44,625 nt of DNA from Candidatus Avimonas faecium (GCA_904419005.1 CAJFQI010000013.1:1-44625), one strand, 5' to 3'. Shown: positions 1 to 8,323, numbered from the stretch's first letter. Numbers and translations: made by a program. The notes: generated from the sequence alone by a model not told the origin.

Positions 1-83
1 CCGCCGGGATCCCGCATATACATCCCGCCTTTTGCCTGACGGGCGCCTATCGGGCGATGCGGGAAAGCCGCCGCGCCCGACGG

Positions 84-1403
84 CTACTGAATCGTCAGAT
101 AAATTTCGTACCCGTCCGACTCTCCCTCGCCATAGTAAACCCACACGTCATCGTACCCGTCCACTTCAATATCCACCTTGATCGGGACGGCCCCGGTGGA
201 ACTGATCCCTTCTACATCCGCGATTACCGACAGATCGGAAGCTGTAATCCGGCTCAGCGTATCGGCGGGCCCAACGATCCGGACATCCCGAATCGTCTGC
301 CTGGATACCGATACCCGGCCGTCCGGATCATTTGCAACGGTGATATTGCTGCTGGTCAGGGGAAGGTCAAGCACCCGCTGGCCAAAACCGCTCATTGCAA
401 AACTCACCTTCACGTCGGTGGTGTTATCCAGCACAACGAGCCCCTGCGGAACATTCAGGGGGATGGTCTGCTCGCTGTTTCCTAAGCCGATATGGTGGAA
501 ATCAAACACGCCAAGATTCTGGACGCTTTCCACAAAGGCTTCCACGCGCTCCGGGGTACCGACCACTTCAATGGAAGAGGGGGAAACCGTACAGAAGCCG
601 GGCATATTCTGATAGGCGGCCGGGAGGTTTTCCAGTGTATACTGGAATTCCACTGTCCTATGCACATTGACCGGAATGGTCACGGTCACGCTGGTATCCG
701 TCATGCCGCTGAAGGTACAGTATTTCATGTCAACCTCGTTGCCGTCGGCGTCCAACGCCACCAGCTCCGCCTCAAAGGCCGTGACGTCGTCTATTTCCTC
801 CGGCTCCAAAATCCGTGCCCTGACCGAAGCAATCTTGCTGACTACCGTTCTAGGCCCCTCAATATACACGGCGCCATCCTCCATGCCGGGCGCCTCAATC
901 ACCGGGGTGCCGAGCTGTACATTCGCGCCCTCCTTCACCGAAATTCCGCTGATGTCCGCCTCCACCTTCATGGCGGAACTGGTCATCGGATAATCGCAGT
1001 AAACCTGCACCGACTGCGAGGCGCCGGAAACAATTTCATACCCAGTGGCCGCGCTGTTGCGCGTAACGCTGAGATATACCGGCCAATCCCCCGCCCCGCG
1101 GATATCGCTGTAATCATAGGAAATCTGCATATCGTTTTCCGTAAGGCTGTAAATCCTGGCCCGGGGGCCGCGTACTTCCACCTTGATTGACTGGGAGGCC
1201 CCTTCGTAGATCCGCAGGCCGTCCGCCTCCGCGTAGCTGCCCGCCAGGTCAAGGTTGGCGGTCAAGGTCATGCTGCGCACCTCGGTGGTGCTGTCATTGT
1301 ACACCACGGAAGCCCATATGGCGATCGCGGCGATAATCGAAAAGACGATCATCAATTTGTTATTATGAAGCAAGCGATTCAACGCAAATTTACCCTTCGC
1401 CAT
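84..1403 (-). CDS. cdaR: CdaR/YbbR-domain regulator of the diadenylate cyclase
   Basis: Membrane-anchored extracytoplasmic protein of 439 residues that in Firmicutes binds and modulates the c-di-AMP synthase CdaA. The sequence shows a short basic N-terminus, one transmembrane segment at about residues 17-34 (LMIVFSIIAAIAIWASVV), then a long beta-rich region in which a YbbR-type unit recurs about four times (units resembling VEVRGPRARI, VYIEGPRTVV, IEVVGTPERV and VRIVGPADTL). The start is 38 bp after the stop of cdaA, behind an AGAAAGGG-like site, so the two are almost certainly co-transcribed. In related genomes glmM follows; it would lie beyond the left edge of this window. Identity is certain at family level; the regulatory role is from family knowledge. 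Confidence 0.92.
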   Translation of the reverse strand: MAKGKFALNRLLHNNKLMIVFSIIAAIAIWASVVYNDSTTEVRSMTLTANLDLAGSYAEADGLRIYEGASQSIKVEVRGPRARIYSLTENDMQISYDYSDIRGAGDWPVYLSVTRNSAATGYEIVSGASQSVQVYCDYPMTSSAMKVEADISGISVKEGANVQLGTPVIEAPGMEDGAVYIEGPRTVVSKIASVRARILEPEEIDDVTAFEAELVALDADGNEVDMKYCTFSGMTDTSVTVTIPVNVHRTVEFQYTLENLPAAYQNMPGFCTVSPSSIEVVGTPERVEAFVESVQNLGVFDFHHIGLGNSEQTIPLNVPQGLVVLDNTTDVKVSFAMSGFGQRVLDLPLTSSNITVANDPDGRVSVSRQTIRDVRIVGPADTLSRITASDLSVIADVEGISSTGAVPIKVDIEVDGYDDVWVYYGEGESDGYEIYLTIQ

Positions 1404-1441
1404 GCCTTGCCATCCCTTTCTCGCGTTATGAAGCCCGCGGA

Positions 1442-2338
1442 TTATTTATCCGACTTCTTCTTGCGGCGGAAAGGTCCGATCGGCTTCCGCTCTCCGTCTT
1501 TTTCCTTGTGGGCGCGATCCCAGAGGATACCGTTTTCCAGGGCGACGCGCAGCGCCTCCGAGCTGAAATTGCGCTTGAGCTCTCCCCCAACCGCCATAGA
1601 AACCGTACCGGTTTCCTCGGAGACAATGACGACCAAGGCGTCGGAGTTTTCACTCATCCCCACGCCGGCGCGGTGCCGGGTGCCCAGTTCGCTGCTGATT
1701 TGAAGATTATCGGTCAGCGGGAGGATGCAGCCGGCGGCGTATACCTTGCCGTCCCGCATGATCATAGCCCCGTCATGCAGGGGCGCTTTGTTGAAAAAGA
1801 TATTGCCGATTAGCTCCGGCGTCGGGTCGGCGTCTACCACTGTTCCGGTATTGATGATTTCCCCCAGCTTGGTGTTGCGTTCAAAGACGATCAGCGCGCC
1901 CATTTTCTGCCGCTGGAGCGTTTCCACCGCAGCGCAGGTGGCAGAAATCGCCTTCTGCCAGCGCTTAGTTTCTTCCTCCGCCTCTTCTTCCCGCATCCCA
2001 AAAATATTGATGTTGCTTAGGCGCGAATGGCCCACCTGCTCCAGCGCCCGGCGAATCTCCGGCTGAAAAATGATGATTAACACGATTAGGATATTGTCAA
2101 ACACCGTTTGGAGCAGGTAGTGCATCGTCTTCAGGTCAAGAAGAGACGAGGTTAAAAACGCCAGCGCGAAAATCAGGATGCCCTTGAGCAGCTGCTCCGC
2201 CCGGGAATCCCGCACCAGTTTAATAACACTGTATATCACAAACGCCACCAGGGCAATATCAATCGTGTCCCGCAGAAGATGATACGAACCAAAGAACGAG
2301 ACAATCGTCGCCCAGACGTTTGAAAAAAAGTCCGCCAT
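1442..2338 (-). CDS. cdaA: Membrane diadenylate cyclase CdaA
   Basis: Makes cyclic di-AMP from two ATP at the cytoplasmic face of the membrane. The protein has 298 residues: transmembrane helices at about residues 23-42, 50-66 and 76-92, a short coiled linker, and a DisA_N catalytic domain from about 110 to 270. The two signature motifs are intact: DGA at 189-191 (in LHDGAMI) and RHR at 221-223 (in GTRHRAGVG). The C-terminus is a basic tail (RRKKKSDK). It heads a two-gene unit with cdaR. A sigma-A-like promoter (TTGCAA, 16-bp spacer, TAAAAT) lies about 125 bp upstream. Length and motif order match the CdaA family, so function is very secure. Confidence 0.96.
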   Translation of the reverse strand: MADFFSNVWATIVSFFGSYHLLRDTIDIALVAFVIYSVIKLVRDSRAEQLLKGILIFALAFLTSSLLDLKTMHYLLQTVFDNILIVLIIIFQPEIRRALEQVGHSRLSNINIFGMREEEAEEETKRWQKAISATCAAVETLQRQKMGALIVFERNTKLGEIINTGTVVDADPTPELIGNIFFNKAPLHDGAMIMRDGKVYAAGCILPLTDNLQISSELGTRHRAGVGMSENSDALVVIVSEETGTVSMAVGGELKRNFSSEALRVALENGILWDRAHKEKDGERKPIGPFRRKKKSDK

Positions 2339-2462
2339 TTTCTTTCTTCCTTTCGGAGCCCATCAGCCCGGCTGCCGCTCCCCTGCGCCCGCCATCCCAG
2401 AGGCTTACCGGCAGGGGCCTGCCAAACCGTCTAAAAATCGGACAAACCGTACCTATTTTATT

Positions 2463-2490
2463 ATTTTATCATACTCTTGGATTATTGCAA
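2463..2490 (-). promoter_or_regulatory. Putative sigma-A promoter of cdaA-cdaR
   Basis: On the minus strand TTGCAA (2485-2490) and TAAAAT (2463-2468) are separated by 16 bp in a locally AT-rich stretch between cdaA and the cysteine desulfurase gene. Expected start of transcription is near 2456, giving a leader of about 115 nt. Prediction from motif only. Confidence 0.5.
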
Positions 2491-2553
2491 TCCCTTTCTT
2501 TCCCAGGCAGGCGCGGGCCATTTCCCCAGGCCCTATCCGCCGCCCGCCTTCGC

Positions 2554-3762
2554 TTACGGGCCCGGGTTTTCCCCTCGGCCGGCGCTGTGCCGGGCGGCAT
2601 GTGCCTCGCACCAGATGGCGCGGCTGACCCGGTCGATCTCCTCGCGGGTCGTAAAAGCGGAGGGGGCCAAACGCACGGCTCCGGTTTCCAGCGTCCCGAA
2701 ATGGCGATGGGCGCTAGGCGCGCAATGCAAACCCGCGCGGCAGCATATTTTCCGCCTGTCCAGCGCCTGCGCCACCTCCTCGCTCCGCCGTCCGTCCAGG
2801 TTGAAGGAAAGCACCGGCGCGCTGAGCCGGAGATCCGGGCGGGGGGTATACAGCTTCACCCCCCGCATATCCGCCAGGCGGTCATACAGCCGGGCCATCA
2901 GCCAGATCTCCCGCTCCGCCAATTCCTGCATCCCCCGCTCGCGGACAAAGGAAATCCCCGCCTCAAGCCCGCAGATGCCGACAGTGTTGAGCGTCCCGCT
3001 CTCCAGCCGGTCGGGAAGCTCCTCTGGCTGCTGCAGCGAAAGGGACTGGCTGCCCGTCCCTCCTTCCACCAAGGCGGGCAGCAGCCGGCCGCCGCTGCAG
3101 AGCAGCGCGCCGATCCCTGCCGGGCCGTACAGCGCCTTATGGCCTGGGATACACAGGAAATCCACGTTGTCCCGCTGCATGTCTATCGGCAGAAGCCCGG
3201 CGCTTTGCGCGCCGTCAACCACAAAAGCAAGCCCGTGCCGGTGCGCCATCGCGCCGATTTCCCGTATGGGCAGGCGGGTGCCGAACACGTTGGAGGCATG
3301 GGTGCAGACAATCCCGCGTGTTTCCGGGGTAATGCACCGCTCAAAGGCCGCTACTGTCGCCGGGGTATTCCCCGGTACGACGGACGCCACGTCGTAAATC
3401 GGCGCATCCGGCGACAAGGCATATAACGGCCGCATTACGGCGTTGTGTTCCAGGTCGGAAACCACCATCCGACCTCCCTGTTTCAGCAGTCCTTTGATCA
3501 CGGTGTTCAGCGCCATGGTACAGTTTTGCACAAACACCACCTTGGACGGATCCTCCAGATGAAAGAACCCGGCCAGTGCTTCACGGCAGCGGTATACCGC
3601 TGCCGAGGCCGCCATCCCCATGCTGTGACCGCTGCGGCCGGGATTGGCGCCGTAAACGGTCAGCGCCCGCTGGACGGCGCCGCGGACAGCCGCCGGCTTC
3701 GGCCAGGTAGTGGCCGCATTGTCCAAATAGATCGTCGGGTCGCCCATTCCTGAATAGGCCAT
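2554..3762 (-). CDS. Cysteine desulfurase family aminotransferase (class V)
   Basis: PLP enzyme of the NifS/SufS/CsdA fold, 402 residues, predicted to release sulfur (or selenium) from cysteine (or selenocysteine). Visible landmarks: N-terminal YLDNAATTWPKP (12-23), PLP-contacting D183 in VVDGAQS, the Schiff-base lysine K209 in PGHKALYGP, and a candidate persulfide cysteine C347 in CRAGLHCAP, matching the RxGxxC loop of group II desulfurases. It belongs to the clostridial subgroup often found next to DUF3343 proteins, and that is the case here: the DUF3343 gene is 118 bp upstream on the same strand. The start has a GGGGGAG site 5 nt upstream. No isc/suf scaffold gene is adjacent, so the acceptor of the sulfur is unknown. 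Confidence 0.88.
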   Translation of the reverse strand: MAYSGMGDPTIYLDNAATTWPKPAAVRGAVQRALTVYGANPGRSGHSMGMAASAAVYRCREALAGFFHLEDPSKVVFVQNCTMALNTVIKGLLKQGGRMVVSDLEHNAVMRPLYALSPDAPIYDVASVVPGNTPATVAAFERCITPETRGIVCTHASNVFGTRLPIREIGAMAHRHGLAFVVDGAQSAGLLPIDMQRDNVDFLCIPGHKALYGPAGIGALLCSGGRLLPALVEGGTGSQSLSLQQPEELPDRLESGTLNTVGICGLEAGISFVRERGMQELAEREIWLMARLYDRLADMRGVKLYTPRPDLRLSAPVLSFNLDGRRSEEVAQALDRRKICCRAGLHCAPSAHRHFGTLETGAVRLAPSAFTTREEIDRVSRAIWCEAHAARHSAGRGENPGP

Positions 3763-3783
3763 CCTTGCTCCCCCTTTTCCGTA

Positions 3784-3860
3784 AAAATGGGGATGGGGGC
3801 ACGCCGTTGAAGAGGCGAAGCCCCGCCGTGCGGGGCTCCTTCGCGTCCCGTTCCCATTTT
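3784..3860 (-). terminator. Large nested hairpin between the DUF3343 gene and the cysteine desulfurase gene
   Basis: An 8-bp perfect inner stem (AGCCCCGC at 3819-3826 against GCGGGGCT at 3830-3837, 3-nt loop) sits inside an outer stem (AAAATGGG at 3784-3791 against CCCATTTT at 3853-3860) with partial pairing between. On the minus strand the outer arm ends in CCCCATTTTT, so it could act as a terminator or attenuator just ahead of the desulfurase ribosome site. Assignment of function is inference. Confidence 0.5.
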
Positions 3861-3880
3861 GGGCATGGCTCCCTGCCCTG

Positions 3881-4114
3881 TCAGTCGGTCCACTGCTTGC
3901 TGCGGATCCGGATTCCCGCCGATTTCAGCAGGCGCTCCGCCCTTTCGGCGCCGGCGCCCTCTGGGACGGTGATGCTATAGCCGCAGCCGTTGTTGCCGTC
4001 GGCATCTATCGTCCGCCCGACATAGGCGCGGATCCCGTTATGCTCAAGCAGGGTTTTCCCGCGCATCGCGTTTGTCACCGAGCTCACGTTAAAAATCACG
4101 TTGTCCAAAACCAT
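3881..4114 (-). CDS. DUF3343 protein, putative sulfur/selenium carrier
   Basis: Small soluble protein of 77 residues. It matches the DUF3343 pattern: a beta-strand start (VIFNVSSVTNAM), an alpha helix with a KTLLEHNGI-like stretch, and a conserved CG motif (NGCGYS, C44) that is the only cysteine and a plausible persulfide carrier site. DUF3343 proteins are commonly encoded beside class V cysteine desulfurases and selenium-metabolism genes, as here. The exact start is uncertain: the GAGGTG site lies only 3 nt before the ATG at 4114 but 9 nt before a TTG two codons later (4108). A role in receiving sulfur or selenium from the neighbouring desulfurase is inferred from context; no activity can be read from sequence. 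Confidence 0.78.
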   Translation of the reverse strand: MVLDNVIFNVSSVTNAMRGKTLLEHNGIRAYVGRTIDADGNNGCGYSITVPEGAGAERAERLLKSAGIRIRSKQWTD

Positions 4115-4220
4115 TCACCTCGCCGTCTGCTGTTGCGTATACCCTACTATATGCAAAAACAGCCCCATTGGTCCGGATACACGAATCGGCAGGGACGAAG
4201 GACCCCGGCAAAACGACAGA

Positions 4221-4252
4221 CAGGGACGAGACCGTTTCCTGTCTCGTCCCTG
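4221..4252. repeat. Perfect 12-bp inverted repeat with 8-nt loop
   Basis: CAGGGACGAGAC at 4221-4232 pairs with GTCTCGTCCCTG at 4241-4252. On the minus strand GTTTTGCC follows within about 10 nt, so it may be a weak terminator. The AGGGTGG-type T-box core is absent, so the CGTCCCTG arm is not evidence for a T-box. Confidence 0.6.
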
Positions 4253-4413
4253 TTCCTGATGAAGCGTATGCAAAAGAAAGCCCCCGGCTTAAGCGGGTGG
4301 AAATCTATATCTTATAAGATATTTTGGTATAGGAGAAAAGAGACCATAGATAAGAGCAGATATAGAAAGCGATGTGCGCACAAGGGGTAGAAATTCTGGA
4401 AGTAGCGGACAGT

Positions 4414-4446
4414 TTTTGAGCGCCGGCCTTCAACTGGCGCTCAAAA
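4414..4446 (-). terminator. Hairpin downstream of the ABC-F gene
   Basis: TTTTGAGCGCC (4414-4424) and GGCGCTCAAAA (4436-4446) form a perfect 11-bp stem with an 11-nt loop, 25 bp after the ABC-F stop codon. The U-run is on the 5' side of the stem rather than after it, so termination is plausible but not canonical. Confidence 0.45.
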
Positions 4447-4471
4447 GCATTCGGACAGACGGCGCCGTCTT

Positions 4472-6073
4472 TTACATCAGCCCGTTGGCCTTTTTGAATT
4501 CCAGGAATTCGTCAAAGCTCATCGTTTTATCCAGCAGGCCGTCTGGCGTCAGTTCAATAACCCGGTTGGCGATGGTCTGGACAAACTGGTGGTCAAAGGA
4601 GGAAAACAGGATGTTTCCCTTAAAGTCGATCATCCCGTTGTTGACCGCCGTGATGGATTCAAGGTCCAGGTGATTGGTCGGCTGATCAAGCAGCAGGACG
4701 TTTGCGCCGAACAGCATCATGCGGGAAAGCATACAGCGCACCTTTTCGCCGCCGGACAAGACGCTGACCGGCTTAAGCACGTCGTCCCCGGAAAAGAGCA
4801 TCTTGCCCAGGAAACCACGCAGGTAGGATTCGTGGGGATCGGAGGAATACTGCGCCAGCCATTCCAGGATGTTCAGATCGCAGCCCTCAAAAAACGGCGT
4901 GTTATCCTTGGGAAAATAGGACTGCGACGTGCTGACGCCCCATTTGTAACGGCCCTCGTCCGGCTCCAGCTCTCCCATCAGAATACGGAACAGGGTGGTG
5001 TTCGCAATCTCGTTCTCCCCGACAAAGGCGATCTTGTCCCCTTTATTCACCCGGAAGGAGACGTTGTTAAGCACCTTCACGCCGTCCACGGTTTTGGAAA
5101 TCCCCTCCACGCTCAGGATCTCTTTACCCGCCTCGCGGTCCATCGTAAAGGAGACGAAGGGGTACCGGCGGGAGGAAGCGGGCATCTCCTCCGGCGTGAG
5201 CTTTTCAATCAGCTTGCGCCGGCTGGTCGCCTGCTTGGATTTGGACTTGTTGGCGGCGAACCGCTCAATAAAGCTTTGCAGCTCCTTGATCTTTTCCTCC
5301 GCTTTGCGGTTCTGGTCACGGATCAGGCGCTGCATCAGCTGGCTGGATTCGTACCAGAAATCGTAATTTCCGACGTAGATCTTGATCCTGTTGTAATCGA
5401 CATCCACAATGTGGGTGCAGACGTTGTTTAAAAAATGACGGTCGTGGGAAACCACGATCACGGTCCCCTCGTACTCCAGGAGGAAATCCTCCAGCCAGTC
5501 GATTGAAGGGATATCCAAGCCGTTGGTCGGCTCGTCAAGCAGAATGATGTCCGGCTGGCCGAAGAGAGCCTGGGCCAGCAGCACCTTGACCTTCTGCTTT
5601 TCGGTCAGGGTGTTCATCGGCAGGTACAGCAGCTCCTGGCTGAGGCCCAGCCCCTGCAGGATCCGTCCCGCCTCGGTTTCGGCGTCCCAGCCGTTCAGCT
5701 CGGCAAACTCGCTTTCCAGCTCTGCGGCCAGGTTGCCATCCTCCTCGGAAAAATCCTCCTTGGCGTAGAGGGCGTCCTTCTGCTTCATCACCTCATACAG
5801 CCGCGGGTTTCCGCTGATCACGGTATCCAGCACCGTGTAATCGTCATAGGCAAAGTGGTTCTGCTTAAGCACCGACATCCGGGTTTTGGCATCAACCGCC
5901 ACCTCGCCGGAGGACGGCTCCAGCTCGCCCGACAGGATCCGCAGGAACGTCGACTTTCCCGCGCCGTTCGCGCCGATGACCCCGTAGCAGTTGCCCGGGG
6001 TAAATTTGAGGTTGACATGGGTGAACAGGTTCTGCCCGCCGAACTGCAGGCTGAGGTCGGAAACGGTAATCAT
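4472..6073 (-). CDS. ABC-F family ATPase with asymmetric ATP sites
   Basis: Soluble twin-ATPase of the ABC-F family (ribosome-associated translation factors and resistance proteins), 533 residues, no membrane segments. NBD1 has an intact Walker A (GANGAGKS, 34-41), DEPTNGLD (180-187) and switch His (SHD, 209-211), but a degenerate signature LTEKQ (156-160). The linker (about 240-300) is charged and Arg/Lys-rich. NBD2 keeps LSGGE (439-443) but has GENEIANTT instead of a Walker A lysine (352-360), DQPTNHLD with Gln464 at the catalytic Glu position, and SFD instead of SHD (492-494). Thus one composite site looks competent and the other dead. The start was set at 6073 because GGAGG lies just upstream; a longer frame to 6196 has no such site. 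Ribosomal role is by family; the exact subfamily is not certain. Confidence 0.9.
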   Translation of the reverse strand: MITVSDLSLQFGGQNLFTHVNLKFTPGNCYGVIGANGAGKSTFLRILSGELEPSSGEVAVDAKTRMSVLKQNHFAYDDYTVLDTVISGNPRLYEVMKQKDALYAKEDFSEEDGNLAAELESEFAELNGWDAETEAGRILQGLGLSQELLYLPMNTLTEKQKVKVLLAQALFGQPDIILLDEPTNGLDIPSIDWLEDFLLEYEGTVIVVSHDRHFLNNVCTHIVDVDYNRIKIYVGNYDFWYESSQLMQRLIRDQNRKAEEKIKELQSFIERFAANKSKSKQATSRRKLIEKLTPEEMPASSRRYPFVSFTMDREAGKEILSVEGISKTVDGVKVLNNVSFRVNKGDKIAFVGENEIANTTLFRILMGELEPDEGRYKWGVSTSQSYFPKDNTPFFEGCDLNILEWLAQYSSDPHESYLRGFLGKMLFSGDDVLKPVSVLSGGEKVRCMLSRMMLFGANVLLLDQPTNHLDLESITAVNNGMIDFKGNILFSSFDHQFVQTIANRVIELTPDGLLDKTMSFDEFLEFKKANGLM

Positions 6074-6186
6074 AAGTTCCTCCATTTTGCGATATACGGT
6101 CCCGGAGGGCCGAAAAGCCGCCCCGCCGGCCGCGGCGGGTTTCCCCAGCGCCGCAGCTCTCCCGGAAAAAGCGCTGTCAAGGAGGT

Positions 6187-6196
6187 AGTATACCAT
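6187..6196 (-). promoter_or_regulatory. Extended -10 promoter element upstream of the ABC-F gene
   Basis: On the minus strand TATGG then TATACT (6187-6192) gives a TGnTATACT extended -10 box; no good -35 is seen. It would give a GC-rich leader of about 105 nt with several possible stems before the ABC-F start. Confidence 0.4.
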
Positions 6197-6263
6197 ACTC
6201 CTGCCAGGTTGGGAAGGGGGGATTTTCCCCTTCTATCGGTGGGAAATACCGCCCCGGCGCTTC

Positions 6264-6294
6264 GGAAAAGGGCGGCTTCCGGCGCCGCTTCCCT
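6264..6294 (-). terminator. Probable terminator of the Rieske oxidoreductase gene
   Basis: On the minus strand GCGGC and GCCGC flank a 7-nt loop, extended by AGG/CCT, and are followed by TTTTCC. It lies 70 bp past the stop codon. The stem is imperfect, so the call is moderate. Confidence 0.4.
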
Positions 6295-6363
6295 ACCGTT
6301 ACGCCGCCTCGGAGGCCTCCCCTCCGTCCTGCGTCCGGAGCAATATCCCGTAGGCGGCAGCCG

Positions 6364-7851
6364 TCAGGTATCCTTATTCCTCACCACCCCGTTGGCGACC
6401 GCTTTACGGCGGTTCACAGGGCCCCGGCGGGCGGGCGTATCAAGGAGGCGGCCCCGGAAGTCAAAGCGGGAGCCATGGCACGGGCAGTCCCAGGTTTTTT
6501 CCTCCGGATTCCATTGCAGCTCGCAGCCCAAATGAGGACAGCGGCTGGAAACCAGGTATACCCTTCCCTGTTCATCCTTATACGCGCCGACCTTTTTGCC
6601 GTTATACCGCACCAGCCCTCCTTGGCCGGGAGCAAGGCTGTCCAGCGTTCGCCCCGGCAGATGGAGGGCCTGCCGGGTAAGGCCCGCCGCCGACTGCGCC
6701 CCATCCTCCATCAGCTGCCCTGCCGAAGCGCGCACGGGGAACCGGCGGGGGGAAAATACCGGCGCAAAAGGATTTTCCCGCCCGGTAATCCGGTCGGCCA
6801 GCAGGGAGGAAGCCACCATCGCGCCGGTCATCCCCCATTTGTTAAAGCCGCAGGCCACAAATACATGGGGCATGGACGGGGCGTATTCCCCGATGAAGGG
6901 CACGCCGTCGGCCGTGATGCAGTCCTGGGTAGACCACATGGTGCGCACGGACGCCTGGGGATACAGGAAACCCGCGCGGCGCAGCAGCCGCCCGTAGTTC
7001 CCGCCCTCCGCATTCTGCCCCGTGCGATGGCCCGACCCGCCGAACAGGAGGAGGCCCTCCGCCTCCCGGAAGCTGAACCCGCTCTCCTCCTGGTCAATGT
7101 ACATTCCCTGGAGCGGGGGAGCGCCGGAAAGGGCCACGACGTACGAGCGCTGCTGGTGCATCCGCAGGAAATAATAGCCCGGCGAATTGAGGATGGGGAA
7201 ATGGGTGGCGATCACCACCGCCTGCGCCCGCAGCTTCCCGCCCCGAAAGCAGACGGCGCCGTCTTCTACATTCCACACCGGCGTATCCTCGTAGATGGTC
7301 AGCTCCTGCGCCAAGGCGTGCAGGAAGCGCAGAGGGCTGAACTGCGCCTGGTCCGGGAAGCTGAGGGCCCCGGCCACCGTAAAGGGCAGCTCGGTACGAT
7401 CGGTCAGCGCGGCGGGGATCCCCAGGCGGACTGCCGCCGCGGCCTCTTTTTCCAGTTCCCTAGTATCCTTCCGCGCGTAGACCAACGCCGGGCGGCGCTC
7501 AAAGGCGCAGTCAATTCCCTTTGCTTTGACCAGCGCCGCGTATTGGCGGATGGCCCGCTGGTTAGCCTGGGCATACTGCGCCGCTTTTTCTTCCCCAAAG
7601 CCGGCAATCAGGCGATTGTAAATCAGCCGGTGCTGGGAGGTGATTTTTGCCGTCGTGCCGGCGGTAACGCCGCCTCCCGCCTTTCCCCGGTCGAACACGA
7701 CGACGCGGGCCCCCCGCCTCTTGAGCTCGTACGCGGTCAGAATCCCCGCCATCCCCGCGCCGATCACCGCCACATCCGTGCGGCTGCTCCCCCTCAGAGG
7801 TTCCGGCTTTGGAAGGGGCGGCCGCGTTTCCAACTGCCAAATGGATTTCAT
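6364..7851 (-). CDS. FAD-dependent oxidoreductase with C-terminal Rieske [2Fe-2S] domain (YhfW-like)
   Basis: Cytoplasmic flavoprotein of 495 residues. The N-terminus carries a Rossmann FAD motif (VAVIGAGMAGILTAYEL) and continues as a DAO/glycine-oxidase-like domain (GTTAKITSQH, then a second nucleotide-binding stretch near CGFNKWGMTGAMVA). The last ~85 residues form a Rieske domain with both ligand pairs, CPHLGC and CPCHGS, so a [2Fe-2S] cluster is expected. The architecture matches Bacillus YhfW; substrate unknown. The start at 7851 (MKSIWQ) has an AGGCAGG site 8 nt upstream; an ATG at 7872 would add seven residues. The gene is monocistronic by its surroundings, with a terminator-like hairpin downstream and a long intergenic region upstream. 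Confidence 0.88.
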   Translation of the reverse strand: MKSIWQLETRPPLPKPEPLRGSSRTDVAVIGAGMAGILTAYELKRRGARVVVFDRGKAGGGVTAGTTAKITSQHRLIYNRLIAGFGEEKAAQYAQANQRAIRQYAALVKAKGIDCAFERRPALVYARKDTRELEKEAAAAVRLGIPAALTDRTELPFTVAGALSFPDQAQFSPLRFLHALAQELTIYEDTPVWNVEDGAVCFRGGKLRAQAVVIATHFPILNSPGYYFLRMHQQRSYVVALSGAPPLQGMYIDQEESGFSFREAEGLLLFGGSGHRTGQNAEGGNYGRLLRRAGFLYPQASVRTMWSTQDCITADGVPFIGEYAPSMPHVFVACGFNKWGMTGAMVASSLLADRITGRENPFAPVFSPRRFPVRASAGQLMEDGAQSAAGLTRQALHLPGRTLDSLAPGQGGLVRYNGKKVGAYKDEQGRVYLVSSRCPHLGCELQWNPEEKTWDCPCHGSRFDFRGRLLDTPARRGPVNRRKAVANGVVRNKDT

Positions 7852-8294
7852 GGTGGTTGCCTGCCTTTCCATATGTTTTCCATCTTTCCTGCGTTTCCCG
7901 CGCGCTGATGCCGTCCGGCCGTGAAAAAGGGTGCCGGGCGGGCTTTACAGTTCAGTATCTCCCAAAGCGGATGAAAAACTGCGCGAAAAAAGAGGAAAAA
8001 ATCGGCAAATTCCTTTTGCCTTCTGAAATCGCGAGGAGGTGGGCGGCCCGCTTTCCGGGCACAGAGCTGCGGTACGGCTTGGCAAGGCGGGCGCGGGAAT
8101 ACAAGACGGTGTTCCCGCTCCGGTGACCCGGCACCGAATCCATCGGGTTGCCGCATCCTGCACACATCCGGACGGATCGTCCCCAAGGAGAACGACATAG
8201 AGCCGTTAAAAGCATTGAATGCATAGCAAAGAGTTAAATTTCCCCTTGGATTTTAGCTTTTTCGTGGTTTTTTCATTTTTCCTGCAATTTATGG
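7852..8294. other. Long divergent intergenic region
   Basis: About 440 bp between the oxidoreductase start and the car promoter. The left part is GC-rich; the right part (8215-8300) is AT-rich and leads into the carA promoter. Reading both strands I find no conserved gene, no T-box core, and no riboswitch consensus that I recognise. Short frames in the left half have biased GC-rich composition and no convincing ribosome site. Confidence 0.5.
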
Positions 8295-8323
8295 TTTACA
8301 ATCCTGCAAAAACACGGTATAAT
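8295..8323 (+). promoter_or_regulatory. Strong sigma-A promoter of the carA-carB/dapF-dapL operon
   Basis: TTTACA (8295-8300), a 17-bp spacer and a consensus TATAAT (8318-8323). Transcription should start near 8330, leaving a leader of about 200 nt before carA. Confidence 0.85.

Larger units (their letters stand above)
4115..4471. other. Intergenic region with two hairpins and a 16-bp palindrome
   Basis: No credible gene is seen in these 357 bp. The stretch holds a 12-bp perfect inverted repeat (4221-4232 against 4241-4252, CAGGGACGAGAC), a partial copy of its left arm at 4190-4200, a 16-bp perfect AT-rich palindrome at 4307-4322 (ATATCTTATAAGATAT), and an 11-bp stem at 4414-4446 just after the ABC-F stop. 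The AT-rich middle (about 4300-4365) is the likeliest place for the promoter of the DUF3343-desulfurase pair. Confidence 0.6.

Noticed and set aside
4190-4252. T-box leader, suggested by CGTCCCTG
   Set aside because: The AGGGTGGnACCGCG core and Stem I are absent.
7848-8198. 116-codon minus-strand frame between the oxidoreductase and carA
   Set aside because: Composition is Pro/Arg/Ala-rich without any recognisable domain, and the ribosome site is poor.
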